Assembly: GCA_030248295.1 (NCBI GenBank)
Contig: JASANH010001463.1
Coordinates: forward strand, 451,444-515,443
Length of the DNA stretch: 64,000 nucleotides
Direction: 5' to 3'
From: Mesodorylaimus sp. YZB2_4
Taxonomy: Eukaryota > Nematoda > Enoplea > Dorylaimida > Dorylaimidae
Shown here: in pieces, positions 38,136 through 49,000 of the stretch
How the letters are laid out: every line of letters starts with the position of its first letter
How positions within the stretch are numbered: position 1 is the first letter of the stretch
Position numbers and translations under genes: made by a program
Notes under the pieces: model-generated
The model's input: the letters and a program-made list of their open reading frames with translations, nothing else
Database searches by the model: none
What the model was told of the DNA's origin: nothing

Positions 38136-38965
38136 ATGCGAGAAAGTATGCGCAAGCTTATTTGCCCCAATAAAAGGGGTCTTGGGCCAGAAACAACTGC
38201 AATGAGGAAACTGAAGGCTGAAGACTAGGTGTTACACACAAAGCCGTCCCTGAAGCTCCAGAACTATGACCGTGTACTCATTAGCAAGATTCCATGACAA
38301 AAACAGCGGATCTTTCTGTACGCTCAACTTGTCAACACAGACCAGCAGATCACTCCTGTCGTCCGCAGAATCGTCCCATCACAATCGGAATTTTGGGTTC
38401 TTCGACGACCAGCACGAAGAAGAAGGGATGATCAGCGTTGAACAAAGTGCTTGCGGATGCCCTTCCCCTGTCGGTCGTGCACATCGTCCGGTACGATCTG
38501 AGGCTTACGTCACCATCTGTCTGCACGAAAATGTCCTCCAGTTCGAATGCAGTCTTTTGCACCATTTGGGCCAACCATAATTTCCGACCATTGTTCGCCC
38601 GTTTTGCTTCGCGTCCTTTCGGTTTCTTTGGTATAAATACCATTTTCGAGAAAATGCTCTGCTCGAACTCGCTTTCTGGCACCCGCGGCGAACTGATCTC
38701 CGACGTCGCATTGCTCAATTTCTCCAGCGCCTCCAAGACATTGCCGTGTTGCAGCTCCGTATTCAATACCATCTTCGGCACCCTCACCTCAAAGACAAGG
38801 ATTTCTAGTGGGGCATAAGGTCTCGTCTGTTCTTGCGTACCTCGACCTCGATCGTCGATACGGAACCAGCTGGAAAGTAGTCGATTAGACGTTCGGGTGT
38901 CAGCGCGGCTTCCATTTCGGCCAAAAACCATCTGTTTTTCGCGGCAGCTACATACAGGTCCATTG
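38136..38965 (-). pseudogene. Partial inverted duplicate of the serpin gene (C-terminal exons)
   Basis: Read on the minus strand, 38965-38136 is near-identical to 59576-60422 of the serpin locus. It covers the end of serpin exon 2, intron 2, the whole last exon (stop near 38352) and about 230 bp of 3' flank. Coding similarity is very high with a few substitutions (for example VQTDGD for VETDGD). The last-exon frame, about 146 codons, remains open. The intron is retained, so the copy arose from DNA or unspliced RNA. It lacks the serpin N-terminal two thirds and cannot make a folded serpin on its own. The right edge abuts LINE sequence directly at about 38966. Confidence 0.9.
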
Positions 38966-38966
38966 C

Positions 38967-40480
38967 GAGCTTTCCCGAGACATGGAAACTAGTTAAAGTG
39001 GTCCCTATCCCAAAGTCGAGGGATCGTGCTGTCGCTTCACCGCCCTATTTCTTTGCTCCCTTTTATCTCCAAAATCTTTGAAAGCATAAGAATAGATTAT
39101 TACTTCCTCGGCTGAAACTATCAAGAAATCAACACGGCTTGCGTCCTCGCCATTCGACATCTACTGCACTTATTCGAATGTCACAGACAATTCACGATTG
39201 GTTAAATTCTTCTCAGCCAGCTTATTGCGCAGTGTGGTCCATGCTATTTGATCTTCGAAAAGCATTTGACCGTGTTCATCTCAACCGATTGCTAAGTGTC
39301 TTATTAAACCATCATTTACTCTGTCCAAATTAAGTGGTCGCGTGCAAATGGTAGCTGTGGACTCACGGTCAGCTGTCTCATCGACGATTTCAGTTTCATC
39401 CGGTGTACCTCAGGGGTCCGTTCTGGCCCCAACTTTATTCATTGCGTTCATGAATCCAATTTTGGAAAAGTTCGAGGCATGGTCCGCCGAGACTTTGAAA
39501 CCATGCATACTTCTACAAGCTTACGCCGATGATCTCGTTTTATTAGCACTCTCAAAATCGGCCGAAACCTTATCAGAAACTCTTCAGCCTGTGATCGACT
39601 TCATTGATTAGCTTATTAGTGAAAGTGGTCTCGAACTCAACGCACAAAAGACACAAGCGTGCGTCTTTCATATTGATCATGAGAAACATGACTATCATCA
39701 AGTCTTTCTTCATGGAGTCCCGATCTTGTTCACCAACGTGGTCAAACCTCAGTGTGCATTTTACTTACGATCTCTCCTTTAAAAAGCTCATTGTTATCTG
39801 ATTGCTACTGCGGCTCGGCGTATGGTTGGTGCATTTAGGAAGAAATTTGGCAAATTCGCCACTCATGTTTTAGAAACAGTTTACACTTCCTGCGTACCTA
39901 CTTTCAAAATTTGAATATGGTTGTTCTTCATGGGATCCTATTCAATCACAGTCAGTCAAAGACCTTGAACGCTCTCAAAAGTTTGCTGCCCAATGTATAA
40001 AGAACACTTGCATTCCGATTACTCCCACATGCTTCAAGATTTGAATTGGTCTAGTCTCGAGCGTCGACGTCAACAACTGAAACTCGTTCAGTTTTACAAG
40101 TTCTATCACGGATACCACGCTTATCCAAATGCCCATTTGGATCACACTGATCAATCCGGGCTACGCCGCAGTCACTGAATTGGATTGCTACACCATCTCA
40201 GCAATGCTCGTCCTCGAATCGAATCATTTAAACAGGCATTCGAATATTCATCGATTGCTCTGTGGAACTCAATACCAAATGAAGTCGCCTGGACTTATTA
40301 TGTGTCAAGTTTTGAGACAAACGTTCTAAATTACATTCCTTGACCGCGTTATGATTGGTTTTACTCGACATAAGTTTTTTTCTTTCGTTTATGTGTCCTT
40401 CTGCTTTGTCAGAGCACGATTTGTGCTTCGCAGTCGAGTCATAAAATGCAATACAATACAATTGCGACATCGCTCTTGTA
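38967..40480 (+). mobile_element. Decayed LINE reverse transcriptase
   Basis: Fragments in several frames keep the order of a non-LTR reverse transcriptase: FPETWKLVKVVPIPKS at the 5' edge, FDLRKAFDRVHLNRLL near 39247, SGVPQGSVLAP near 39397 and the catalytic AYADDLVLLAL near 39521. The tail LNWSSLERRRQQLKL is near 40043. Several frameshifts and stops separate them (for example near 39333 and 39611), so it is inactive. No endonuclease domain is present, so the copy is 5'-truncated. The 3' end near 40460 shows AATACAATACAA. Confidence 0.92.
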
Positions 40481-40805
40481 TGGTAGACTCAAGACTTGGC
40501 ACTGGTCGTCCTCCCAAGCACCTAGAAGTGCTTGGGACAGCCAACCAAGAAGTGAATCACAAGTCAAGATAAGGGGCGCTGTAGGTGCGGAGACACGGTC
40601 CGTGATGGGAAACCAAGACGTTATATTTTATGGGCGTCCATTGTAACTACATGTTGGATGGTGATAAAGCGATGAACACTGAGGACAAGAAGTAACAAAG
40701 ATGATGTCAGTAAACCCAGCCCATGGGCGATAGGATTATGGGGGATATATATCGGAGAATATGTGAAGATTAGAATACGTTATCTTTCTAGAGCGTACAG
40801 TGTGT

Positions 40806-43800
40806 TCACATATCCTCCTCTTCGATATCAACAGCATCCATTGTTTTCTGGTGCCTGGTCCGTTTAAAATTGCAATTATCTCGGGCAGGTGCTTTTCCAA
40901 ATGTAACATGCTTCCATCGTTTGCCCAATTTGGTGGCAGCTTTGGTATTGTCTTTACTACCCTGTGCATTTTCGGTGTCGCGCTCCTCCTCAGGCTGCTC
41001 AGGCCCAGGCGCATGGCTGTTATCTGTAGCATCCGTTTGCTGGTCATTGCTCTCATCGGAACGAGTGACAGGCGCATCGGAGATGGTCGACTCTCGACGT
41101 ACCGCCTTCGAAAGCCAAAGATCGTAGGCGCCACCAGCTTCAGTGGCCTTCGTCACCACGTAGCGTCGACGCTGGATCTTTAGTCGAACGTGATTTGGCA
41201 CATCGGGCACAGCGAAATTGAGTATCCACTGAAATGCGAAAGAGACCACGACGAAGACGGCGAAGCAGGCTACTCGGGCGCACATGGTCTCCCACCATTC
41301 GCGCTTCACATTATAAGGGTAGTAGTCGTAGCGGTAATCCGAATACCAGCATCCGCTGATGTCTTGACTTAAGTGGATCTCTTTAGCAGCCGTCTTGAAT
41401 TCTTCGGTCCAATTATTGGCTGGTAACATGGACATACTAGCCTTGCGATAATTATCCAAGGGCTCGGTTCTATTCGCGTAGAGAAAGCTAAAATAAAAAG
41501 AGTACGGTCGCTGGCAGATTTCCACCAGAAACTCTTTCTGAGCGGCTGACCAGAGTCAACACAAAAGGTGCACGGTCCAAGCATGTGAGGTCAGAGTAGG
41601 GGTGTCCTCCTCTTCGCTCGTACCTGTAGTGTAGACGCTGCACAGTTTGACTCGTAAATGCAATAAGACCAGCGTTCGTGAACACGGCCAATTTGGCGAC
41701 TATGTTTAGAAAATTATGCCATATTCCGATACCAGATGCACGAACTGGCAATGGCCTCCGATGCGATGCGGTCAGATTGATTGCATCGATGCGTATTTCC
41801 AAAATGTTGTTTAGAAGGCAAACTGCTGGTGCGAGGGGCAAGGCCGTAATGAACAAGGTGCAGTATGCGAACTGTACCACCATCTCCATGTACTCCCCTG
41901 CAACGCCGTCCAACTCCAACGTCCCTAAGAAATAATCGGAGCGCCATCGGTAGCTTTTTGCCGAGGCCGTATCCGAGTCGTGTTTGGCAGCGTCTGCTGA
42001 CTTGTTATCACGGAAATGAAGCGTCTGAGCATAAATACGTTTGACGAAGGGGACACCTATCTCGGCAGCATTGCCGATCACTAGACGGGCAAGCAACAGA
42101 ACGGCTACCAGTTCGGTCACTTCACCCAGACATCCTGCAAAATGTGCTGCTGGACAACAGAATTAGAGTCATTCGAGATCTTACCACCGCCTTCGCACAT
42201 TTCAGAGTACCATGTCATCTCCAACGGTATCCTGGTCATCTTGCCTCTTACCCAAGCCGCGTAACAAATTGGAATAAAATTATTTAAGAGTTCGAAAATA
42301 AAAACTTTCCACAGAAAACTGGTCAGCCAAGCACTGGCTGTACGAGGGCACTCCAGCGAGGTCAGACGACGGGCCACCCGGTCGTAGATAAAATCGAAGA
42401 GGACTACCGTCAAAAAAATCAGACCATGCACGGACCATCGACCAAGTTCGATGTACGATCTAAATGAAGTCACGGCATTGGTTGACTTGTGGACCCTACC
42501 AAGGATGGACCATGCTTTGCATGCATGGTGTGTTGTCAGTACGAGCTAATCAGATCTGCAATAGTTTTGGTTCTTTTTCTTTAGAAATTGCAATAAACAA
42601 GGATTCTGAAAGCACATGGACAGACTATTCTTGCTTGAGGATTGCTTGTGAATCCTTACTCTGTGCAAATGCAAGAAAAATTGTCAGTCTTACAGATCTA
42701 GAAATGGTGTCCATGCCTTGTCCGAATGCTCATCATAGGCTACTGTAACCTTCGTGCCTGGTAGGCCATGGCGAGTGGGAGAAAGTATTCGATCTCACTC
42801 TCTCCGATGGGTTGACGTTTTCTAGCCCGGGCCCTGGCTAGAAAACGTCAACCCCTCGGGTTCTTGTTTCAGTTGCAGGTATAGTCGCAAGACTGGCCTA
42901 CCAGGCTTGGTTACACTTCCCCTTAGCACTCCCTTGGAAGACTAAAGCGCACTTACGCAAATCCAGCCTGTTTGAAGACTCTGTAGAGCTCTATCCTTCC
43001 GATCACCAGACACACGAGCGATACTCCAACAGCGCATAGCATAAGCACGGTGATACCAATTGATAGGGCCAAGCGAAAGAAGCGAACCCGAGCGTGTATA
43101 TACGGCTCGATTTCCTTGGTGACTGGGTTGGGTCTGCGGTCGGTCGCACTTTGCTCATACTCTGGTCTCAGTCCAGTTTCCTCGTGCTCACCAATATCGT
43201 ACGTGTCCCACTCATAGGCCAGTTCGGCTTCACGCCTTTTCCATAATTTCAAGAAAACGCTGGCCCAAACGACGGTGAAACAGGCCAGGATTAATGTGGC
43301 TAGATTATCAATACGGTAATTCCAAGCCGTGTTCACACATCCTTCCGATAGATTTGCGAAACCACATCGAGGCGGTTGGCAAATGGGACACATGACAAGG
43401 TCGACGGTTGGAGCGCAAATGTCTTGCAGCACGTGATTGGCTCCAGCACTGACCAACCCGTATAGGAAAATGGCCAGTCCGAAAAGACCCGGGTACAAGA
43501 GCATATGCGTGTAGAAACCAAGAAATGAAAAGTAAAATGCTACCTTTTCCCCGTAGTACCTGCGAAAAAGAGATACGATTAATGTCGGGTCGGGGAGTCG
43601 TTGTATTTTACAATTTCCCTCTTCTTGCTCGCCCCGTCGAGCTGATGTTTCATGTAGCGTCTCTTGAATAGGCGAGTAGTGTACCTTACGATTAGACTCC
43701 GTTGTGCATGCATGTGCTTGGCAATGGATAAAGTATGACATGACATGACATGCATCCTTTGGTCCCCACCACAATTGACTTACAAAATAGGCGGTTGAGT

Positions 43801-45162
43801 GTGTGTGACAGAAAGAACCTTGCCGTGGCTGTAAAGTCAAAGGTACCTTCATACAAAGTAGTGCAACTGACAGTGAGCTACTCCCGCGTACGATAACAAT
43901 GCGGACAGACTAATCTTCGAAAGTGCTCTGGGATTAATCAAAACAGCATAGCCCGCCCGATGTTTGGCAAGTCTACAGTATTTGTTGGATCAGTCCTCAG
44001 GTGACTGCGACCTGCCTTATACGATGCTTGTTGGACTCGACTCCCACACGAAAAGCGATAAGTATGACGTCGTAGGCCGTGGCGTTGCTTACCCTCTTAT
44101 TGCATGCAATGGCTGAGGTTGCGCCAAAACCCTCCAATTCGCCCAAGTCTGTTTGAGTAGCTGTTGATCTGATTTCATATAATTTGCTGGTTGAGCGCTA
44201 GATTGCAGACCCGTGCCACCAACACCATCGCTATCAGAAGTATCCTGGCCATCGTGCAAGGGAAACGCGCAATCGTAGACACCCGTTTCGACCAGTAGCT
44301 CGATGCCTCTCATCTTTCCATCCTGTTCGTCATTCCTTGCCTTTTGAAGTATATGCCAAACAATCTCGATACGCTGGATTGTTGTGAAGAATTCGTCAGG
44401 TCTTTCAATTCCGGCGTACATGTTTATGCGTCGACGACGGAATCGATGGGTCACATAAGGGGCTATTCTCGCTTTCGGAACAGAGCATACGTGCTCGGAT
44501 ACAGTAATTGTGGGCGTTGTCGGTGCGTTTTGGTTGCTTGGTTGAGAACAAGCGAGACGAAATGTCGATACCATGGAGCGAAGCTTGAGGGTTGTTTGGC
44601 GCAAGGCTAGGCACAATGAGCCCACACTCCGAGGGCTCTCCTCACCACCATCTCCCGCAATGCTAGCCGAGGAGAATGCATCACGTAACTTAAGAGGCAC
44701 TTTGACGTTTAGGCGCTCTGCGAAGCGACACAAAGTTGTGAATGGTCCGTGTACCTTGACGAAGACGAGTGTAGTTGTGGGACCAGGGGATTTGGAGCGA
44801 CCAGAACCACCAGTTGAGTCTTCTCTCCTCCATTCGTCTTTCTCTAAAATCAATCCTTCTTTAATCAAATTGGCTTCAAAAAACGCTCGGCGTTGAACTT
44901 TGGTTGGGGCTGAGATTCTGATTGGACGATTCGCCGCTGATGTTTCCGAATCCGATATTTGATAGACCAACACAAAATCGATCCGACGTCGGCCGTCATC
45001 CAAATATGCTCTGTCTCGAATGACCCCTTTGTCGGCTTGGATAGTCGAGTGACCATTGTTCAGAATTTCCCGGGCGCGTCGTGTCGCTTCTGCTCCATTC
45101 TGCGACGTGCGGGAGATCAAGGTCGTCACCGCCCTGCACCAAAGTTCAGCCATTTCGGGCAT
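40806..45162 (-). CDS. Anoctamin (TMEM16) paralogue B
   Basis: Five minus-strand exons: 45162-44093, 43559-42957, 42459-42185, 42134-41624 and 41487-40806 (TGA), giving 1046 residues. The first exon encodes the whole cytoplasmic N-terminus, including DDGRRRIDFVLVY and the TWANWR segment. Exon 2 starts at YYGEKVAFYF (TM1) and carries the Cys-rich loop MCPICQPPRCGF. Ca2+-site positions are conserved: VIGNAAEIG, GEYMEM and NNILEIRIDA. The C-terminal tail after RRRYVVTKA is acidic and Glu/Asp-rich. It has fewer introns than its neighbours: the segments split in A and C at EYMEM|VQF and at the N-terminal LKxP boundary are continuous here. Channel versus scramblase activity cannot be read from sequence. 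Intron 42460-42956 contains a perfect 17-bp hairpin and a dispersed repeat. Confidence 0.95.
42809..42854. repeat. Perfect 17-bp inverted repeat (hairpin) in an anoctamin B intron
   Basis: GGGTTGACGTTTTCTAG (42809-42825) and CTAGAAAACGTCAACCC (42838-42854) are exact reverse complements separated by 12 GC-rich bases. It lies within a dispersed repeat (about 42755-42910) whose relatives are near 4440-4490 and 12690-12960. Confidence 0.9.
43733..43753 (+). repeat. Short ATGAC tandem repeat
   Basis: Four consecutive ATGAC-type units lie in intron 43560-44092 of anoctamin B. It is a microsatellite without other features. Confidence 0.7.
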
Positions 45163-46017
45163 GCATAGAAAACTAGGAGAAGAGTTTAGGCTCAGAAATT
45201 TTTAAAACGCCGTATGACCAAAAATTTTTTGAATAAACGAAGGGGGTGGTTAGTAGACAGGATTGGCGAGCCCTAGTATCGTCTCAATCCACAGATCAGT
45301 TGACGCAGTAATAGTAAGCGTAGCTTTGTCTCACCAGTCTTACATATACCACGGTTTCACTTTGCGATGTTGATGCCGTTAGAAATAAGCTTAGTTACCT
45401 GATTAGAGGGAGTCGCGATCAAGGTATCTCCATGGCGGCAGTTCTGCTCCCTCAGGTGTTACGATACGAGGATTTATGAAGGCCTCACAATACTGCTTGG
45501 TCGAACCGGCTACACCCTACTAGAGCCCCGCATTGATGTCTTGGGAGCACCCCATCCAAGGGTAATATCTAAGGAGCAATATGTACATTTCTTATCATCG
45601 ATTGTTAAACATGCGCATATATAATTTAGATGTGCACTAGCACCCGCATGTCATTGTCACCGGCACAATGGCCTGTTCTACCGTATTTCTCACCCTAAAC
45701 ATCAACTGGCACATATCTACGTGAATGCCGTCACTACGGTCTTCACTGTATCAGTCCGAGAATCCATCCGACGTCCATGCGCTTCAGACAATGAGGGCAG
45801 TCTGTGACCATTTCCCATTGTCACCGACCCAATTGACTCCACGTCGCAAACGTCCTCAGTGTGAACTGCTGGATTATAAACTTTATGAAAGCACTCTGTA
45901 CCGGCTGGCTGAGCAGCCTCGTGGTTGTTTTGTCGTGTACTGACATAGTTTCTACGATGAATACTGCCTTCGCCACTGGCGTGCCCATCTTCGAAACCCG
46001 TGTCCGACGTGCTGTGA
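45163..46017. other. Spacer between anoctamin B and anoctamin C
   Basis: 855 bp presumably containing the anoctamin B promoter and the anoctamin C 3' UTR (both minus strand). No other feature was recognised. Confidence 0.5.
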
Positions 46018-49000
46018 TCAGAGTGAGCCGCGTTTTCGGAACCATTTTTCGGATAGCATCTCGGCCTCCATAGCTTTTGATACGACGTATCGTCTACGCT
46101 GCATTTTTAGCATGACGTTGGCTGGAACATCGGAGACGAGGAAATCGTAGAGCCATTGGAAAGTGTAAGCTGATGCTACGAAAATACAAAAAGCTGCCAA
46201 ACGGACGCAAGTGATTTTCCACCAAGTGGGTGTGAGATCGAAGTTTCCAGATGATGTTCGATGATGTTGGTAATAACATCTGGTCACATTGTGATAAACG
46301 AGATCTTCGTATGCATCCGTTAAATTTTTACGCTGCCATGCTCTAGTGGGTATATGAGAAAGGCTGAATTCAACGAATCCGAAATAATTTTGGTGCGGAT
46401 TGACTACGTATTTGTAATAAAGACGAGGTCTGAAACAAAAGTAGGTCACATTCGTTGCAGGCAGGTGGCAAGGTGAGTCAGCATGGGTTAGGTTCCCTGG
46501 TCCCGCATCGCTTAGTGACCACGCGCACCTGCGATTCATGTGTGTTCATGTTCAACTGATCGTGAGTATGTAGAGTGCATGGGTGGTCCGGCTCGCGGGG
46601 TAGTCACTACTGTACATCCGACGATCCGCAGTGGCAATAGCGGGTGTCATTTGAAATGACGTGGGGGGGGGGCGATCCATCCCATGCATCCAACTTTTGA
46701 GATTTTTTAAAAGAAAGATTGTCCTCTTGTTTGATCTCTCGGTTAAGTACCCTCTAAATTGTGCTTCAGCATTGGTTTTCTAGCTCCAGAAAGATTGATT
46801 CTTTGTTGAGGCCAACTCAGAACCGAAAGTTTGAATTCAGGTTAGATAAGGGACTTGAATGAGATTAGCGAGAATCAATTAAAACCAGTCTACAAAAAAT
46901 CCCATTCATTACAGCTTCTACTGTAGACCTGCTGCTGACCACAATGCCACGCGATGGCCCGACCGGGACGAAAAGGGGGCCAGCCTTTCACCAGGGCTGA
47001 CCAACTCACCAGGCACGAGCCGGCCCGACACTTGGCAACAGGTTGGTATCATTGCAAGTCGAGAGCTAGTTAGGATTAGTCAGTCAACATATCGAACCAG
47101 TGTACTGCATATCCTGCTGGCTGATATGTCACACAGTAGTGTCTGGGTATCCACGGGTTGAGTAGGAAACAGAGTAGAGTTGCCCATTTCGAGCTGCATA
47201 GCATATACTGTACTCTATCAAAGCTAGCTTACCAGCTTGGTCAAAGACAATGCTAGTGACAGCAAAAAGCATTGGCGATCGAGGAGAGATTTTTGCCTAG
47301 CGACTGCTGGGTCCCGTTTCCCCAGTCTTCGCTTCTTTAGATTGGTTTTGAAACGGACGGGGAGACGGATGGAGGGGAAAAACAACTCCATCCAGGATCC
47401 TGCTAACTAACAAAGCGGCTCCCAGATTTTATGTCCCACTCAGCTCCATGATAGACTTATGCGGATCGACTTGGAAGTACTGATTACAACACCTACTGTA
47501 CGTAAGTCCATGCCAGTCCATATGTTCTGCATGTGGGCTCAATGTCACCCATGTGGATCCGGACTGGAATATCATGGAGCTCAGGTGGAAGTACATGCAC
47601 ACCACTAATGGATTCTATAATCTGTCATAAACTGTCGTGGAGGCACGTGGATTCAGTAGTAACCATTTTTCACGACTTTTCACCTAATCAGGACAAGGAT
47701 TCTGATACTGGCGAGAAGACATGAGCAAGCCAAGCGATTTTTGTCTGCTTTTCTTCACTAATTTTTATGATCACTCCAAAATAGTTTTCACTGATGCACC
47801 TACTGCATGTACAGCGACAGGATATGCTACGATCCGGTCCTGAACACCCTGTCATGATGTTTAATGGAGAAGAGGGTTAGGCTGATTGAGTGAAGACGTA
47901 CTGCATAGGTATTTGGGCCAATTTTGGGACTGAAATTAGTGATTCTTCGAAAGAGCTTGCCAAAATGTTGCCCTGGCTTACAAAGACCCCTTCAACAAGT
48001 ATTCAAGCCTCTCACATCATTCCGCTTGTAAAAGATATCAGCGCTCCGTTGCACAGAATCGCCAGTTTAGCCACCTAAAAAGCAGCAAAATGATCTCTGT
48101 CTCTAAACTTTTTGAGACTATTCTTACAATTCCCAAAAATTCATTCCAAATCTGTATGCCAGGGACACGGATAGGGAGTGGGCGGCGGTGCGAGATGATG
48201 AACTTTATCGCATCGACTCGAATTTCGAGAATATTATTGAGCAGGCAAAGAAAGGGTGCCAGTGGGAAGGCTGGCACAAATAGCGTCACAAATGCGAACT
48301 GCACCTGGAAGGAAGGCTAGATTAAAAGACTTGTTGGTCTTGGAGTGACTGGCAGCGGGTGGCGAGGCCGCTTGGGTCGACGGGGTGCTAAGAGTAGGGA
48401 TGACTCACTATCATTTCCATGTACTCATCAGCCACACCATCCAGCTCGAGCTCGCTTAGTAGCCTGTCACTTCGCCATTGGCACTTGTTGTGTGCTTGGC
48501 GACTGTTCTCGACTTCTCCTTCCCTCGCTGTCGTCGTCTCAGTGAGTATTTTACGCTTACTGACGAACTTGGCCATGATGTGTCTCAAGAAGGGTAGTCC
48601 TATTTCCATGCTGTTCCCTACAACTAGCCGAGCCAATAACATCACTGCGATCAATTCTGTAACTTCGCCCATGCTAGAAAACGAATAGCGAGATTTGCGG
48701 TGCAACCTAATTTGGCCAGGTGAAAAATGTCGATGCTTACCAGCCACCAGAATCGCACAGCTCAGACTGCCATGTCAGGTCGAGGGGCGTACGAATTGCC
48801 ACACCTTTGGCCCAAGCTGCGTAGCCTGAAGATAAATTGCCTGAAAGCACGATTGAGACCGGGCATAGAGTGGCTGGTGAAGCTTTTGCGTCGCGCCGAA
48901 AACCCAGGGCAACCAACTGAGTCTTCCAACCTCGTCTATGGCTGTGCCGCCTCCGTGCAAGGATCGATAGCCAGGTGGCCAGAGAAAGTAAAATAATTTA

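Noticed and set aside
42953..43852. Long frame extending anoctamin B exon 2 upstream
   Set aside because: The part beyond 43559 is intron. It precedes a good acceptor (ttcgcag), and family similarity starts exactly at YYGEK.
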